This document shows positions 34,663 to 43,829 of a stretch of 64,000 nucleotides of DNA, piece after piece; position 1 is the first letter of the stretch; each line of letters begins with the position of its first letter. Both the position numbers and the translations under genes were made by a program. Origin of the DNA: Flavobacterium azooxidireducens (lineage in GTDB: Bacteria; Bacteroidota; Bacteroidia; Flavobacteriales; Flavobacteriaceae); contig NZ_CP096205.1 in assembly GCF_023195775.1 (NCBI RefSeq), positions 3,102,001 through 3,166,000 of the forward strand, read 5' to 3'. The notes under the pieces are model-generated. The model did not search any database. It worked only from the letters and a program-made list of their open reading frames with translations, and was not told where the DNA came from.

Positions 34663-35571
34663 CTAAATTTCTTTTACAGTATTAACAATCGTTCCAATTC
34701 CCTCCACAGTGGCTTCCACAACATCGCCATCCCACATCCATTCTTGCGGATTACGACCGGCTCCAACTCCAGAAGGTGTTCCTGTTGCGATGATATCGCC
34801 GGGTTCTAAAGTGAAAACGGTACTTAAATCTTCAATCAACGCATTGATGTTGAATAGTAAGTATTTAGTGTTAGAATTTTGTTTTTCAACGCCATTTACT
34901 TTCAAAGATAAATTCAAATTATGAGGATCTGAAATTTCATCTTTTGTAACCAAATAAGGCCCCATCGGTGCAAAAGTATCTTGTCCTTTGGAAACAATCC
35001 ATTGACCTTCGCGACGGCAATCTCTCGCAGAAATATCATTTATAACCGTATAACCAAATACATAATCTAACGCATTTTCTTTCGGAACATATTTTCCATA
35101 TTCGCCAATAACGACAGCCAATTCGACTTCCCAGTCTAATTGTTGGGTCAGTTTTGTGTTTAATATAATTTCGGTATTTGGACCGGTAACAGCTGTTGGT
35201 GGTTTAGAAAAGATGATTGGTTTTTGAGGTAATTTTCCGGTAGTATCAAGTGTTCGAGCACTTTCTGCTACGTGTTCGGTGTAGTTTAAACCAATTCCGA
35301 TAATGTTTTTTCGTGGACGTTGAATGGGTGCCAAAATTTCTACTTCATCAAAGGTATAACCAATTTGTTCGAAGTCGATTTCACGGGTTTCTTTTATCAT
35401 TTCTGTGATTTCTTCGATGATTTCAAATCCTAAATCAATTAAATCTAACATATCAATTGGTAATGGAAAATTGGATATTTCTCCAAAATCTTCCATATCA
35501 ATGATTAGGTTGTTGTGAAGAAAGCCTAGGCGGGGTTCTGTGTCTTTTGTTTTGTAGGTGAGTAGTTTCAT
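34663..35571 (-). CDS. Fumarylacetoacetate hydrolase-family protein (maleylpyruvate or fumarylpyruvate hydrolase)
   Basis: A 302-residue FAH-family enzyme. Metal site and core are shown by NYTEHVAESA, PIIFSKPPTAVTGPN, DWEVELAVVIG (acidic metal ligands) and PGDIIATGTPSGVG. MKLLTYKTKD was chosen as start (35571); the longer frame begins with a non-family segment that overlaps a palindromic repeat. With a gentisate dioxygenase and a maleate isomerase next to it, cleavage of maleylpyruvate to maleate plus pyruvate is the most economical role; cleavage of fumarylpyruvate is the alternative. Confidence 0.85.
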   Translation of the reverse strand: MKLLTYKTKDTEPRLGFLHNNLIIDMEDFGEISNFPLPIDMLDLIDLGFEIIEEITEMIKETREIDFEQIGYTFDEVEILAPIQRPRKNIIGIGLNYTEHVAESARTLDTTGKLPQKPIIFSKPPTAVTGPNTEIILNTKLTQQLDWEVELAVVIGEYGKYVPKENALDYVFGYTVINDISARDCRREGQWIVSKGQDTFAPMGPYLVTKDEISDPHNLNLSLKVNGVEKQNSNTKYLLFNINALIEDLSTVFTLEPGDIIATGTPSGVGAGRNPQEWMWDGDVVEATVEGIGTIVNTVKEI

Positions 35572-35600
35572 TTTTGTTTTTTTGTTTTTGTATCGAATAG

Positions 35601-35621
35601 AGACGTTGCATTGCAACGTCT
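35601..35621. repeat. Short palindrome, AGACGTTGCA type
   Basis: AGACGTTGCA and TGCAACGTCT are separated by one base: a 10-bp inverted repeat between two minus-strand genes. It is one of several unrelated short palindromes of this window. Confidence 0.6.
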
Positions 35622-36806
35622 TTACTGTTCTATAAGTAGTATGTTTGTTTCTGTTTTATCTTTCGATTTTACTTCAATTTCGTATGCTTGATTATCTTTT
35701 CTGAAGTTTTTTATTTTAACAATATCGCAAAAGTCCATTTCTTCAATTACAAACGAATCCACTCGGATGATTTCATCTCCATAATTCATTTTATCTCTTA
35801 AAGTAACATCCCAAACAAATCCAACTGAATATTTATGATCAATAATTGTAGCACTGTAAATAGGCGGTTTTTTATCTAAAACGATATTTTCAACAGCTTC
35901 AAAATAGAATTTCTTCTTTTTAAAGTCGATGATAATATCACCATGCTTTAATAAATCTAAACCAAGTCTGGAATTATTATCATCTGTGGTGTTCGTAATT
36001 AAATTTTCGAACCTGGTGTTATTTATTTCAAAAAAAGGAGCTTTGAGTAAAACTTGTTCTTTTAACGGAGCTGTTCCAAAAAGCCCAATGCTACTTGAAC
36101 CGGTACTTCTTGATAATTCTTCCCATACATTTTCTGTAGAAAGAATACCGAAAGCTCTATTTGACATTTCATAAAAACCATCCATTCCTGTATCAATTAA
36201 TACTTCTTCGGTAACATCTTTCTTACCATCTTTTGAAAAATTAATTTTTACGTAGGGCGATTTTTGTTCTCCAAATAATTTCAATTTAGATGGTTTCGAT
36301 TTAGTTTTAAGATTTTTAATATCATCTGTAATAATAATTCTTTTATCTTTTAAACTGATTTTTATTACTGAATTACGCAATAAATTACTACCAATAAAAC
36401 CATCCATTTTAAAACATTTCAATATAAAATGATTATCCAAATCACTCACCAAAGCCACATTGTTTTCAAACGAAAGATTACCCAGTTTCATTGATTCGAT
36501 AGCAACCATTTCCATTTCATCACTTTGATTGTTGGCATCGGAAACGTTTATTTTTTTTGTGTTTTGGACATTAATTTCTTCTAAAACTCGTTTTGAAATT
36601 AAATTAGGAGCACCGGTATCCAATAAAAATGTAAAGGTTTTGTTATTGATGACTACCGGAAGCATGATTTTATCATTTACCAATTCAAAACTGATTTCTT
36701 CGTAGTAATTCTTTTGATTGATTTTTCCTTGATCAAATGCTAATTTTTGAGAAAATATTAAACTTGAAACAAATAGAAACAGAATCAATATATTTAATCT
36801 TATCAT
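35622..36806 (-). CDS. Exported retropepsin-like aspartic protease with two DTG motifs and a PDZ-like end
   Basis: A 394-residue protein with a signal peptide (residues 1-19). Two clan AA protease lobes follow: LLDTGAPNLIS (about 63) and LIDTGMDGFYEM (about 205), each with a DTG catalytic triplet, so one chain could form the active site. The C-terminal ~70 residues (WDVTLRDKMNYGDEIIRVDS) look like a PDZ domain. It is a typical Bacteroidota periplasmic aspartyl protease family. It lies in the gentisate region without any obvious role in that pathway. Confidence 0.82.
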   Translation of the reverse strand: MIRLNILILFLFVSSLIFSQKLAFDQGKINQKNYYEEISFELVNDKIMLPVVINNKTFTFLLDTGAPNLISKRVLEEINVQNTKKINVSDANNQSDEMEMVAIESMKLGNLSFENNVALVSDLDNHFILKCFKMDGFIGSNLLRNSVIKISLKDKRIIITDDIKNLKTKSKPSKLKLFGEQKSPYVKINFSKDGKKDVTEEVLIDTGMDGFYEMSNRAFGILSTENVWEELSRSTGSSSIGLFGTAPLKEQVLLKAPFFEINNTRFENLITNTTDDNNSRLGLDLLKHGDIIIDFKKKKFYFEAVENIVLDKKPPIYSATIIDHKYSVGFVWDVTLRDKMNYGDEIIRVDSFVIEEMDFCDIVKIKNFRKDNQAYEIEVKSKDKTETNILLIEQ

Positions 36807-36816
36807 TTAATTAATT

Positions 36817-37926
36817 TTAGTTATAAGATTGAAAACCATTATTTTCTGAATATATTTTTTCTTGATATAATCCCAATTTTTCAATGACCGGTAAATCATT
36901 AAATGCAAATAAACAAGCATCTTCCGAATCGGAAAGATTATGATGTTCGTGCCAAGCCCAAGATGGAACGCAGAAAATATCTCGCTCTTTCCAGTCAAAA
37001 CGCTGACCGTTTATAATAGAATAGCCTTTACCTTTAGCACATTGATACACAAAAGATCCTGTATGTTTATGAGCTTTACCATTGAAACCGGCAGGCAATA
37101 ATTGAATTGAAGCACCCATCGTTTGCATAACATGACCACCAGTGAGCGGATTGGTATAATTCATAAAAATCCCGTCAAAAGGATTTGCTTCACTCACTTT
37201 TTGCGTTTCTAGCAAAGCCGGATAAACATTCGACCAAGAATATTTGAAAAGTGGAGAATATGGTTTGTCCCACGTTTTATCAGCTGGAATTAATCCGGCA
37301 CAACCATAGGAAATGGGTGAGTAATTTAAAGGAGCTGCTAATTCTTGTTTGCCATCCAAAACGGCATAATCGTTCGCTTCTAACGCATTAATTAAAGGAA
37401 TATCGAGACCATCTTGCCAAATGCAGGTTTTTCCGCCTTCTTCCACACCGTGTTCATGCCAAGTAGAATTGGGTGTGATGACGAAATCATTGACTTCAAG
37501 CATAATCTTATTTCCATCCACAACAGTGTACCCTTTTTCGCCTTCCATAATAAAACGAAGGGCTGAAGCACGATGGCGATGAGCAGACGTAAATTCGCCC
37601 GGACGAGTTACCTGAATACCGGTATATAACCAACCTACAGCTGCCGAAACGTCTTTTCGTTTATCGTTGACCAAATAGACAACACGACGACCGGCTTGTT
37701 CAGGAGTTACGAGTTCTGACGATTTAAGGACTAATTCTCTCAAATCATCATATTTCCAAAGCATCGGAATAGAAGAGGAGCGAGGTTCCCAAGGTTCGAT
37801 AGCATTAGCAACCGTCCATAAAGCACCAGCTCCAAGATTCTCTAATTCTTTGTAGTAAGCTTTTAGTTCATCTGATTCTTGAACTCTTGCTCTTCCGTAA
37901 ACTTCGTCCGAATGTTTTGCGTCCAT
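36817..37926 (-). CDS. Gentisate 1,2-dioxygenase
   Basis: A 369-residue bicupin dioxygenase that opens gentisate to maleylpyruvate with Fe(II) and O2. The N-terminal cupin has HRHRASALRFIMEG with the iron-binding histidines and the later His of TPNSTWHEHG. The C-terminal cupin (HKHTGSFVYQCAKGKGY, PSWAWHEHHNLSDSEDACLF) repeats the pattern. Length matches known enzymes (~350-380). The genes for the next two steps lie downstream on the same strand, with an unrelated protease gene in between. Confidence 0.92.
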   Translation of the reverse strand: MDAKHSDEVYGRARVQESDELKAYYKELENLGAGALWTVANAIEPWEPRSSSIPMLWKYDDLRELVLKSSELVTPEQAGRRVVYLVNDKRKDVSAAVGWLYTGIQVTRPGEFTSAHRHRASALRFIMEGEKGYTVVDGNKIMLEVNDFVITPNSTWHEHGVEEGGKTCIWQDGLDIPLINALEANDYAVLDGKQELAAPLNYSPISYGCAGLIPADKTWDKPYSPLFKYSWSNVYPALLETQKVSEANPFDGIFMNYTNPLTGGHVMQTMGASIQLLPAGFNGKAHKHTGSFVYQCAKGKGYSIINGQRFDWKERDIFCVPSWAWHEHHNLSDSEDACLFAFNDLPVIEKLGLYQEKIYSENNGFQSYN

Positions 37927-38014
37927 GTTGAATTTTCAAAGTATAAAACGGTAAATTTACAATTATTCTTTGAATTTTTCAAGGGTGAAATTGGCAATGT
38001 ATTACTTTGAATGA

Positions 38015-38503
38015 CTAATTTTTAATTGCGATTCCATCAGATAATAACCACGAATTTTCGAATTTAATCCACGTATGTGAAAAACTGAATGTTTCACTTT
38101 TGTGGATATTATGCTGTTTATCTGTCCAAAATTTATCAACATCATAGTGAATTGTAATTGCGTTTTCAGTTATTTCAATTGCTTTTTTGTGTAAAGTGCA
38201 ACTGAATTCCAAACCACTATCTTCATTGATTTCATTCATCCAATAGGAACATTTTTTTACTTCGGATAGATTCATTTCATCCGATTGGTAATTGACTTGA
38301 CTATGAATCCAAAGTTTTTTATAGGAAGTTGAATCGTTTCTTTCAAGGTAATTCCAATAGCGATTTTCCAGCTGCCAAATTTCTTTTTCTATTTCACTTT
38401 TCTGAGCAAATACGGAGCTATTCGACAATTGAAAAATTAGTACAAATACTATGAAAAACCATTTTTTGAGGAATATATGATTATTTTCGAATAAAAACTT
38501 CAT
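38015..38503 (-). CDS. Exported NTF2/SnoaL-like protein
   Basis: A 162-residue protein with a signal peptide (hydrophobic about 16-34, ...SVFAQ). The mature part has the alpha-plus-beta pattern of NTF2-like (DUF4440-type) proteins: an N-terminal helix LENRYWNYLERNDSTSYKKL and strands AITIHYDVDKFW and FSHTWIKFENSWLLSDG. No catalytic residue can be assigned. Part of a run of small exported proteins (38015, 39503, 40050). Confidence 0.65.
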   Translation of the reverse strand: MKFLFENNHIFLKKWFFIVFVLIFQLSNSSVFAQKSEIEKEIWQLENRYWNYLERNDSTSYKKLWIHSQVNYQSDEMNLSEVKKCSYWMNEINEDSGLEFSCTLHKKAIEITENAITIHYDVDKFWTDKQHNIHKSETFSFSHTWIKFENSWLLSDGIAIKN

Positions 38504-38510
38504 CTCAATT

Positions 38511-39440
38511 TTACTGTGTTAACGTTTCCAAAACGGGTATGAACGACATATTTAACTCTTTTTTAGCCAAATCATTTTTATAAATAATTTCAGCTGATGA
38601 TTTAGGTTTTCTGTCATTCAACATTTCGTGAATATCAGATACTTTGTAGGTTTCACTGGTTAACAGATAATCTTTTCCGTGTAAATTGTTTGTCGTTGCT
38701 GCTTTAAAAGTAGCCAGTGCCACGTCTTTCACATCCACAATGGCAAAAGGCACATCATTATCAAATAAAGATTGAACAAATTCATCGGGTGCGATTTTAT
38801 TTTTGATTAAAAATTGCATTCCGGTTGAAGTAGAATCTTCTCTATCCGACATTGATTTTCCCATCACCATAACGGGTGAAACAGAACTAATTTCGAACGA
38901 AAGGTTAGGATTGTCTTTTATAAATTGGTCAACCACTTGATTGGCGATGAATTTCGCTTGACAATAGGGATGACTCATTTCGCTGGTAAATCTTTTGTCA
39001 TTTTCATCAAACGTATCGGTAAAATTTTTGCCATCTGCAGGCATCGGGAAATTGGTATTCCAAGCCGCGACAGAAGCAAGAAGAACAACTTTTTTTACGC
39101 TTGGCGTAGCTTTAATGACTTCCAAAAAGTTTTCTGTGCCTTTGATAGTAGGAGTGAAGAGTTCTTTTTCGGGATCGGTAATGGTTAGTTGAAAAGGTGT
39201 TCCGCTGTGAATAACAATATCACATTCACTTACAAAATCTTTCAATTGTGCTTTATCTTCAACATTTAATTCTTCAATGTATAAATGATCGGCGTTTTTC
39301 AGATTCATCAAATGACGGTATTTTTCTTCTTTTGAAATATCGGTCGTGGAAACTTTTACTTCAAAACCATTGTCTAAAAATTGTTTGGTGATATAGCTTC
39401 CTATGAAACCGGAACCACCAATTATACCTGCTTTTTTCAT
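38511..39440 (-). CDS. NAD(P)-dependent epimerase/reductase (extended SDR)
   Basis: A 309-residue extended short-chain dehydrogenase, closest in pattern to dihydroflavonol-4-reductase-like proteins. Start MKKAGIIGGSGFIGSYITKQF gives the GxxGxxG nucleotide-binding motif directly; the longer start adds nine non-conserved residues. Later: IVIHSGTP, LLASVAAWN, and HPYCQAKFIANQV as the YxxxK active site (Tyr about 162, Lys 166). Cofactor choice and substrate are not clear. Confidence 0.83.
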   Translation of the reverse strand: MKKAGIIGGSGFIGSYITKQFLDNGFEVKVSTTDISKEEKYRHLMNLKNADHLYIEELNVEDKAQLKDFVSECDIVIHSGTPFQLTITDPEKELFTPTIKGTENFLEVIKATPSVKKVVLLASVAAWNTNFPMPADGKNFTDTFDENDKRFTSEMSHPYCQAKFIANQVVDQFIKDNPNLSFEISSVSPVMVMGKSMSDREDSTSTGMQFLIKNKIAPDEFVQSLFDNDVPFAIVDVKDVALATFKAATTNNLHGKDYLLTSETYKVSDIHEMLNDRKPKSSAEIIYKNDLAKKELNMSFIPVLETLTQ

Positions 39441-39449
39441 TTTTATTCT

Positions 39450-39491
39450 TTTTAAAGAAACCTGCAAAGCTTTTGAGTTCCTTGCAGGTTT
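39450..39491 (-). terminator. Terminator after the 39503 gene
   Basis: Read on the minus strand, AAACCTGCAA pairs with TTGCAGGTTT around a 14-base loop, followed by CTTT. Confidence 0.6.
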
Positions 39492-39502
39492 TGAATTAAT
39501 AA

Positions 39503-40024
39503 TTATCTTGTTGTAGTACTATCAACCACGGTTGAGGCGGCAGAAAGTTTTTGTAAATCCAAGGCAATTTTGGCGGTATTCCAAAAGCCTACTTCGCGAA
39601 CAATTTTACCGTTTACAAACTGAGCAGTGATGGCACAAGGCAGGATGTATTCTTCACCAGTAGCTTTTAATGTACCCTTCCAATCACCCCAAAAATTAAC
39701 CCAAGTTTCGCCGTCATCGGTAACTACCATTTCATATTCTGATTCGGAGTCAATAAAATCTATATTTGAAAAAAGTGTTGCGTCTTCTTTACTTATTTCG
39801 ATTAATTTATCTACACTAACTGCTTTGTCTTTTGTGACATTGTGTTCAATTTTTGCAGAATCTGCATAAAATGATTTCATTGTTGCCCAATCTGCTTTTT
39901 CATAGGCTTCGATTGATTTTTTAAACGAATCGATTTCCGGAGATTGTTGGGTGTAACGGGTTTCTGTTTTCTGACAGCTTATTATCGAAAATAATAGTAC
40001 AAGAATGATAATTGAATTTTTCAT
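39503..40024 (-). CDS. NTF2/SnoaL-like lipoprotein
   Basis: A 173-residue lipoprotein: signal MKNSIIILVLLFSIISC with lipidated Cys17. The mature part resembles SnoaL-like polyketide-cyclase/NTF2 folds (FKKSIEAYEKADWATMKSFY, WVNFWGDWKGTLKATGEEY, FVNGKIVREVGFWNTA). The fold is clear; no substrate can be given. Confidence 0.75.
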   Translation of the reverse strand: MKNSIIILVLLFSIISCQKTETRYTQQSPEIDSFKKSIEAYEKADWATMKSFYADSAKIEHNVTKDKAVSVDKLIEISKEDATLFSNIDFIDSESEYEMVVTDDGETWVNFWGDWKGTLKATGEEYILPCAITAQFVNGKIVREVGFWNTAKIALDLQKLSAASTVVDSTTTR

Positions 40025-40049
40025 ATTAAATTGAATTATAGTTGATTAT

Positions 40050-40793
40050 TTAATTTCTACTCAGTTCTTCGTTATAAACATAAATGTATGACCAAGAATT
40101 TTCAATTAGACTGACACCTGAGCTAAGCAATTGATCTGATTTCTTTTTGCCTTTTACTCGTTCAATCATTTTCCAAACACCTTCTTTTTTCACATCCATT
40201 TCTGCAAAATCTTTAAAAGTTGTCACAGAAAAATAATCGGCACTATCAGCACTTCCACCAACAGATGAATACCAATAGGCACGTGGCTGACCTTCAATTT
40301 CTTTCACAATTGCCGCTCTTTCTTTTATTAAATCAAAAAATGCAATACCGTTTTTAACTCTATAAAAGTTTACATAAATAACTGAACCCTCTTTATTTGT
40401 TGAGTTACTTACTTCCGGAATTGTTTTAGAAATAGTGTAGTTGGTTTTTTCTACGTGAGGCATAATAAAGTCTCTCACAATGTCACGACAGGCTTTTCCT
40501 GCTGCATCATCCGCATCTAATTCTGCAAAAGTGTTGTTGTAGCCGGACAATACATATACATTTCCACTACCTTGAAATTGCTGCCAAAAACCCCATTTAT
40601 CGGCACCATTTTTTTCAATATAACATTCTTTCCATTGTTTTACTGCTTCCAAAAACTGGGCTCGATGACCTTGTTTAATTGTGATTTCAGTAAGTGACAA
40701 AATTTTACTTTCCGTTTGTGCTTGTGCCTCTGCAAGAAAAGGTAACAACACAATCGCCATCATTACTACGAGGGTAATTTTTAAATTTTTCAT
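40050..40793 (-). CDS. Exported protein with dimeric alpha-beta barrel-like repeats
   Basis: A 247-residue protein with a signal peptide (1-23, ...LAEAQA). Two similar halves, from about 30 (KILSLTEITIKQGHRAQFLE) and from about 130 (VIYVNFYRVKNGIAFFDLIK), have the beta-alpha-beta pattern of ferredoxin-like/ABM domains. No metal-binding motif. Function unknown; it lies in the run of small exported proteins next to the sensor kinase. Confidence 0.6.
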   Translation of the reverse strand: MKNLKITLVVMMAIVLLPFLAEAQAQTESKILSLTEITIKQGHRAQFLEAVKQWKECYIEKNGADKWGFWQQFQGSGNVYVLSGYNNTFAELDADDAAGKACRDIVRDFIMPHVEKTNYTISKTIPEVSNSTNKEGSVIYVNFYRVKNGIAFFDLIKERAAIVKEIEGQPRAYWYSSVGGSADSADYFSVTTFKDFAEMDVKKEGVWKMIERVKGKKKSDQLLSSGVSLIENSWSYIYVYNEELSRN

Positions 40794-40977
40794 GTTTAAT
40801 TGATTTTTAAGATTAGTTGAATTGGATATAAATCCGGTACTAAGTAAAATGTAATTAACTGAAAATGAAATGGGTTTAGGACGAAGTGGAGTAAAAAATG
40901 TCCGAAAAGGCAGATTTGCTTATCGGAGGAGTTTTAATGTGTCAATTGGTCAATGTGGCAATGAGTCAATTTGATGA

Positions 40978-42866
40978 TTAAGCCGCTTTTCGCAGTTTAA
41001 AATCAAAAATATGGGTTGTTCCGTTTTCTGATTCTTCTTTCATTGTGCCGTTTAATTGTTGAGTGAGTAAGGAAACCAACTGAGTTCCGAAACCGGTTCC
41101 GTGTGTAATTCCGGATTTTCCGATGCCATCATCGGTGACAACCAAATGAAGATGTTGGTCATTTTGTTTTTCTAATTTGATAGTAATCGTTCCTTTATCG
41201 CCTTCAGGGAAAGCATATTTTATGGTATTTGTCAGTAATTCATTGATTATCAATCCTAATGGAACGGCTGTATCGATGTCTAAATCGAGTTTTTCCATAG
41301 CTAAATTCAGTTTGACTTTTTCTTCTGCACCAAAACTGTCGAGAATGCTTTGACTGAGGTTTAAAAAATAATCTTTCATCTCAATGGAACCTAAATTCGT
41401 TCCTTGATAGAGTTTTTGATGAACAATGCTAATCGAATTTACCCGATTTTGTCCTTCTGTCATCGCTTCTTTTGTTTTTGAATCATCAATTTGAGCCGAT
41501 TGTAAAGCAAGTAAGCTGGAAACTATTTCCAAATTATTTTTCACTCGATGATGAATTTCTTTCATCAATAATTCGTTTTCAGCATTTTTCTGAGCTAACA
41601 AACGATTGCTTTTGCTTCGGTTTCGATAGCTGATGAAGCCAAAAATCAATAATCCTACAAGCAAACCAACGACAATAATTCCCAAATATTGAACTAACTT
41701 TTGTTGGGATATTTTAGCCTCCTGAAAAGCGATAGTTTCTTCTTTTTTCTCTGTTTCGTATTTGGTTAGCAGTTCCGACATTTTTGCATCACTTTCAATA
41801 GAACCGATGCTATCACGTAAGTTATAAGCTTTTTGTTTGTAATTTAAAGCGGATTCAAAGTCATTTAGTTTCTGATAAATTGTACTGACGTGGTGATAAT
41901 TTTCAATTAGATTCGCAATATCATTATTCGTTTCCTGCAATCGAACGGTTTCCAGTTGATAGGGAAGAGCTTCTTTATAATTTCCTTTTAACAAATTTAT
42001 TTCCCCTAAATTGGCAGTTACCGTGTTGATTCCGTTTTGATAATTGGCTTCTTTGGCCATTTTTAAACAATTAGTATAAAAACGAATGGCTTCATCATAT
42101 CTACCTAATTTTTTGAGTGCATTTCCTTGACTATTGCCAATATCAACTCGACTGATTAATCCAAAATTTTTTTCTTCAACGATGGCGGCTGCTTTATTAA
42201 AATAGTCTAATGATAGTTGATTTTTTCCCATAGCAATAGCAACGTCTCCTGCATTATTATAAACGTAAAAGAATTCAGAAGTCAAGTTATTTTTTTCTGC
42301 CATTTCGATTGCTTTTTCAGCATAATCTAAGGCTTCTTTTAATCGGTTTTGCTTGGTTAAATCCCACGAAATTCGAGTCATTGCATCACAAATTCCGGCT
42401 TTATCATCGATGCTTTCCATTAATTTTAAAGCATAAATATTTTTTTGCATCGCTTTTTCATATTCACCTTTTTTCTTTAGAACCCAAGCCAATTTAAACG
42501 AAGTTGAAGCTTGTCCTCTTACATCATCAATGGCTTTATATCCTTTCATTGCCTTATCAAAAATAGATTTGCTGAGTCTAACTGAAGTAAGTTAGCGTGC
42601 ATTCTGCCTTCCATTTCATAAAATTTAGGTTGCCAGTTTTTATCGTTTACTTGATCAGCCAGTTTGACACCTTTTTTGGCAAATTCCAATGCTTGTTTCA
42701 TATCATTTTCAAAAACAGTACTGACCATTTCGGAAATGATTTCTAATTTTTTGGTTTGATTTTTTTCGGAATTTAGTTTCAGTTCTAATTCAGCTAAAGT
42801 AGCTTGTTGACTATGAATAATAAAAGGAAACAAAAGCAAAATAAGTAGTTTTAATTTCATAGTCAT
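40978..42866 (-). pseudogene. TPR sensor histidine kinase (HisKA_2), split by a frameshift
   Basis: Two frames make one kinase. The first (42866-42546, 106 residues) has a signal peptide and TPR helices and ends LDSANLFLIRQ-stop. The second (from 42549, 523 residues) begins MKGYKAIDD in the middle of a TPR helix. One more T in the five-T run (42559-42563; A on the plus strand) would restore SANLFFDKAMKGYKAIDD. The rest is intact: TPRs to about residue 240, a transmembrane helix, EIHHRVKNNLEIVSSLL (HisKA_2 phospho-His), NELLTNTIKYAF and DDGIGKS (ATP site). Broken gene, homopolymer phase variation and sequencing error are all possible. The partner regulator is directly upstream. Confidence 0.75.
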
Positions 42867-42875
42867 CAGATAAAA

Positions 42876-43607
42876 TTATACTTTTTGTATGTGAAGCAAC
42901 AGTTGTTTTTTTAGTTCCGGACTTACAGGAATGGCTTTTTTAGCAATCACCAAATGACTGGTTGCAATTTCGTCGATGTGATGCATATTGATGATAAAAG
43001 AGCGATGAATTCGCATCAGGTTTTTAACGTTTAACTTTTCTTCTAAATCTTTTAATGTGCTGACAATGAGGTGTTCTTTTTCTTTGCAATGAATTTTGCA
43101 GTAATTACGTTCGGCTTCAATATACAGAATGTCGTTGATATTAATTTTGATCATTTTATCGTGGCTTCGAACAAAAATCGAATCACTCATAACAAAAGTA
43201 TCTAAGTCAGTAACTTCTAACTTTTTTTCTTCTTGAATGCGAAGAATCGTCAATTCAATAGCGTGTTGTAAATCTAATTTTTTGAAAGGTTTGGAGATAA
43301 AAGCGTACGGATTTGTTGTTTTTGCTCTGTTAAAATGCTTATCATCCGCATTGGCAGTCAAATAAATAATCGGGATTTTGAATTCTTTTTGAATGAAGTG
43401 AGCCAATTCAATTCCGTCTAAATCACCTTTTAGATAAATGTCAAGCAGTAAAATATCCGGTAAGGTTTGACGAATTTTTGGTAAAACTTCTTCGGCACGA
43501 GGAATAATTCCCAATACATCATAGCCAAGACTAGTTAATTGCAGTGCAATGTTGGCACCTATAATCATCTCGTCTTCCACAATAAGAATTTTTATTTTTC
43601 CTTCCAT
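42876..43607 (-). CDS. LytTR-family response regulator
   Basis: A 243-residue regulator. The receiver domain (1-125) has the acidic pair EDE, phospho-acceptor LLLDIYL (Asp about 56), YLTAN and SKPF. The LytTR DNA-binding domain (about 145-243) shows KININDILYIEAERNYCKIH and MRIHRSFIIN. It is 9 bp upstream of the kinase frame, in the same operon, and is its likely partner. Targets are unknown; the run of exported proteins downstream is possible. Confidence 0.93.
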   Translation of the reverse strand: MEGKIKILIVEDEMIIGANIALQLTSLGYDVLGIIPRAEEVLPKIRQTLPDILLLDIYLKGDLDGIELAHFIQKEFKIPIIYLTANADDKHFNRAKTTNPYAFISKPFKKLDLQHAIELTILRIQEEKKLEVTDLDTFVMSDSIFVRSHDKMIKININDILYIEAERNYCKIHCKEKEHLIVSTLKDLEEKLNVKNLMRIHRSFIINMHHIDEIATSHLVIAKKAIPVSPELKKQLLLHIQKV

Positions 43608-43829
43608 AAAGAAAATAACTTATAAGTGAATAATCTCAGTAATAATCCTAAATGGCGGAGTGATAAGTGATTAAAGGCGTATAAAAGTACTACTTTTTAT
43701 TTAACTTTTGTTAAAATTTTTATGATTATGTAAAAATGATGTTTTTAAAGTATTTGATCAATTAAATCTTAAGTCTAAACCATTGAATAAGTTAGATTTA
43801 AAAAATGTAAACAATTCAATTCTAGAAGG

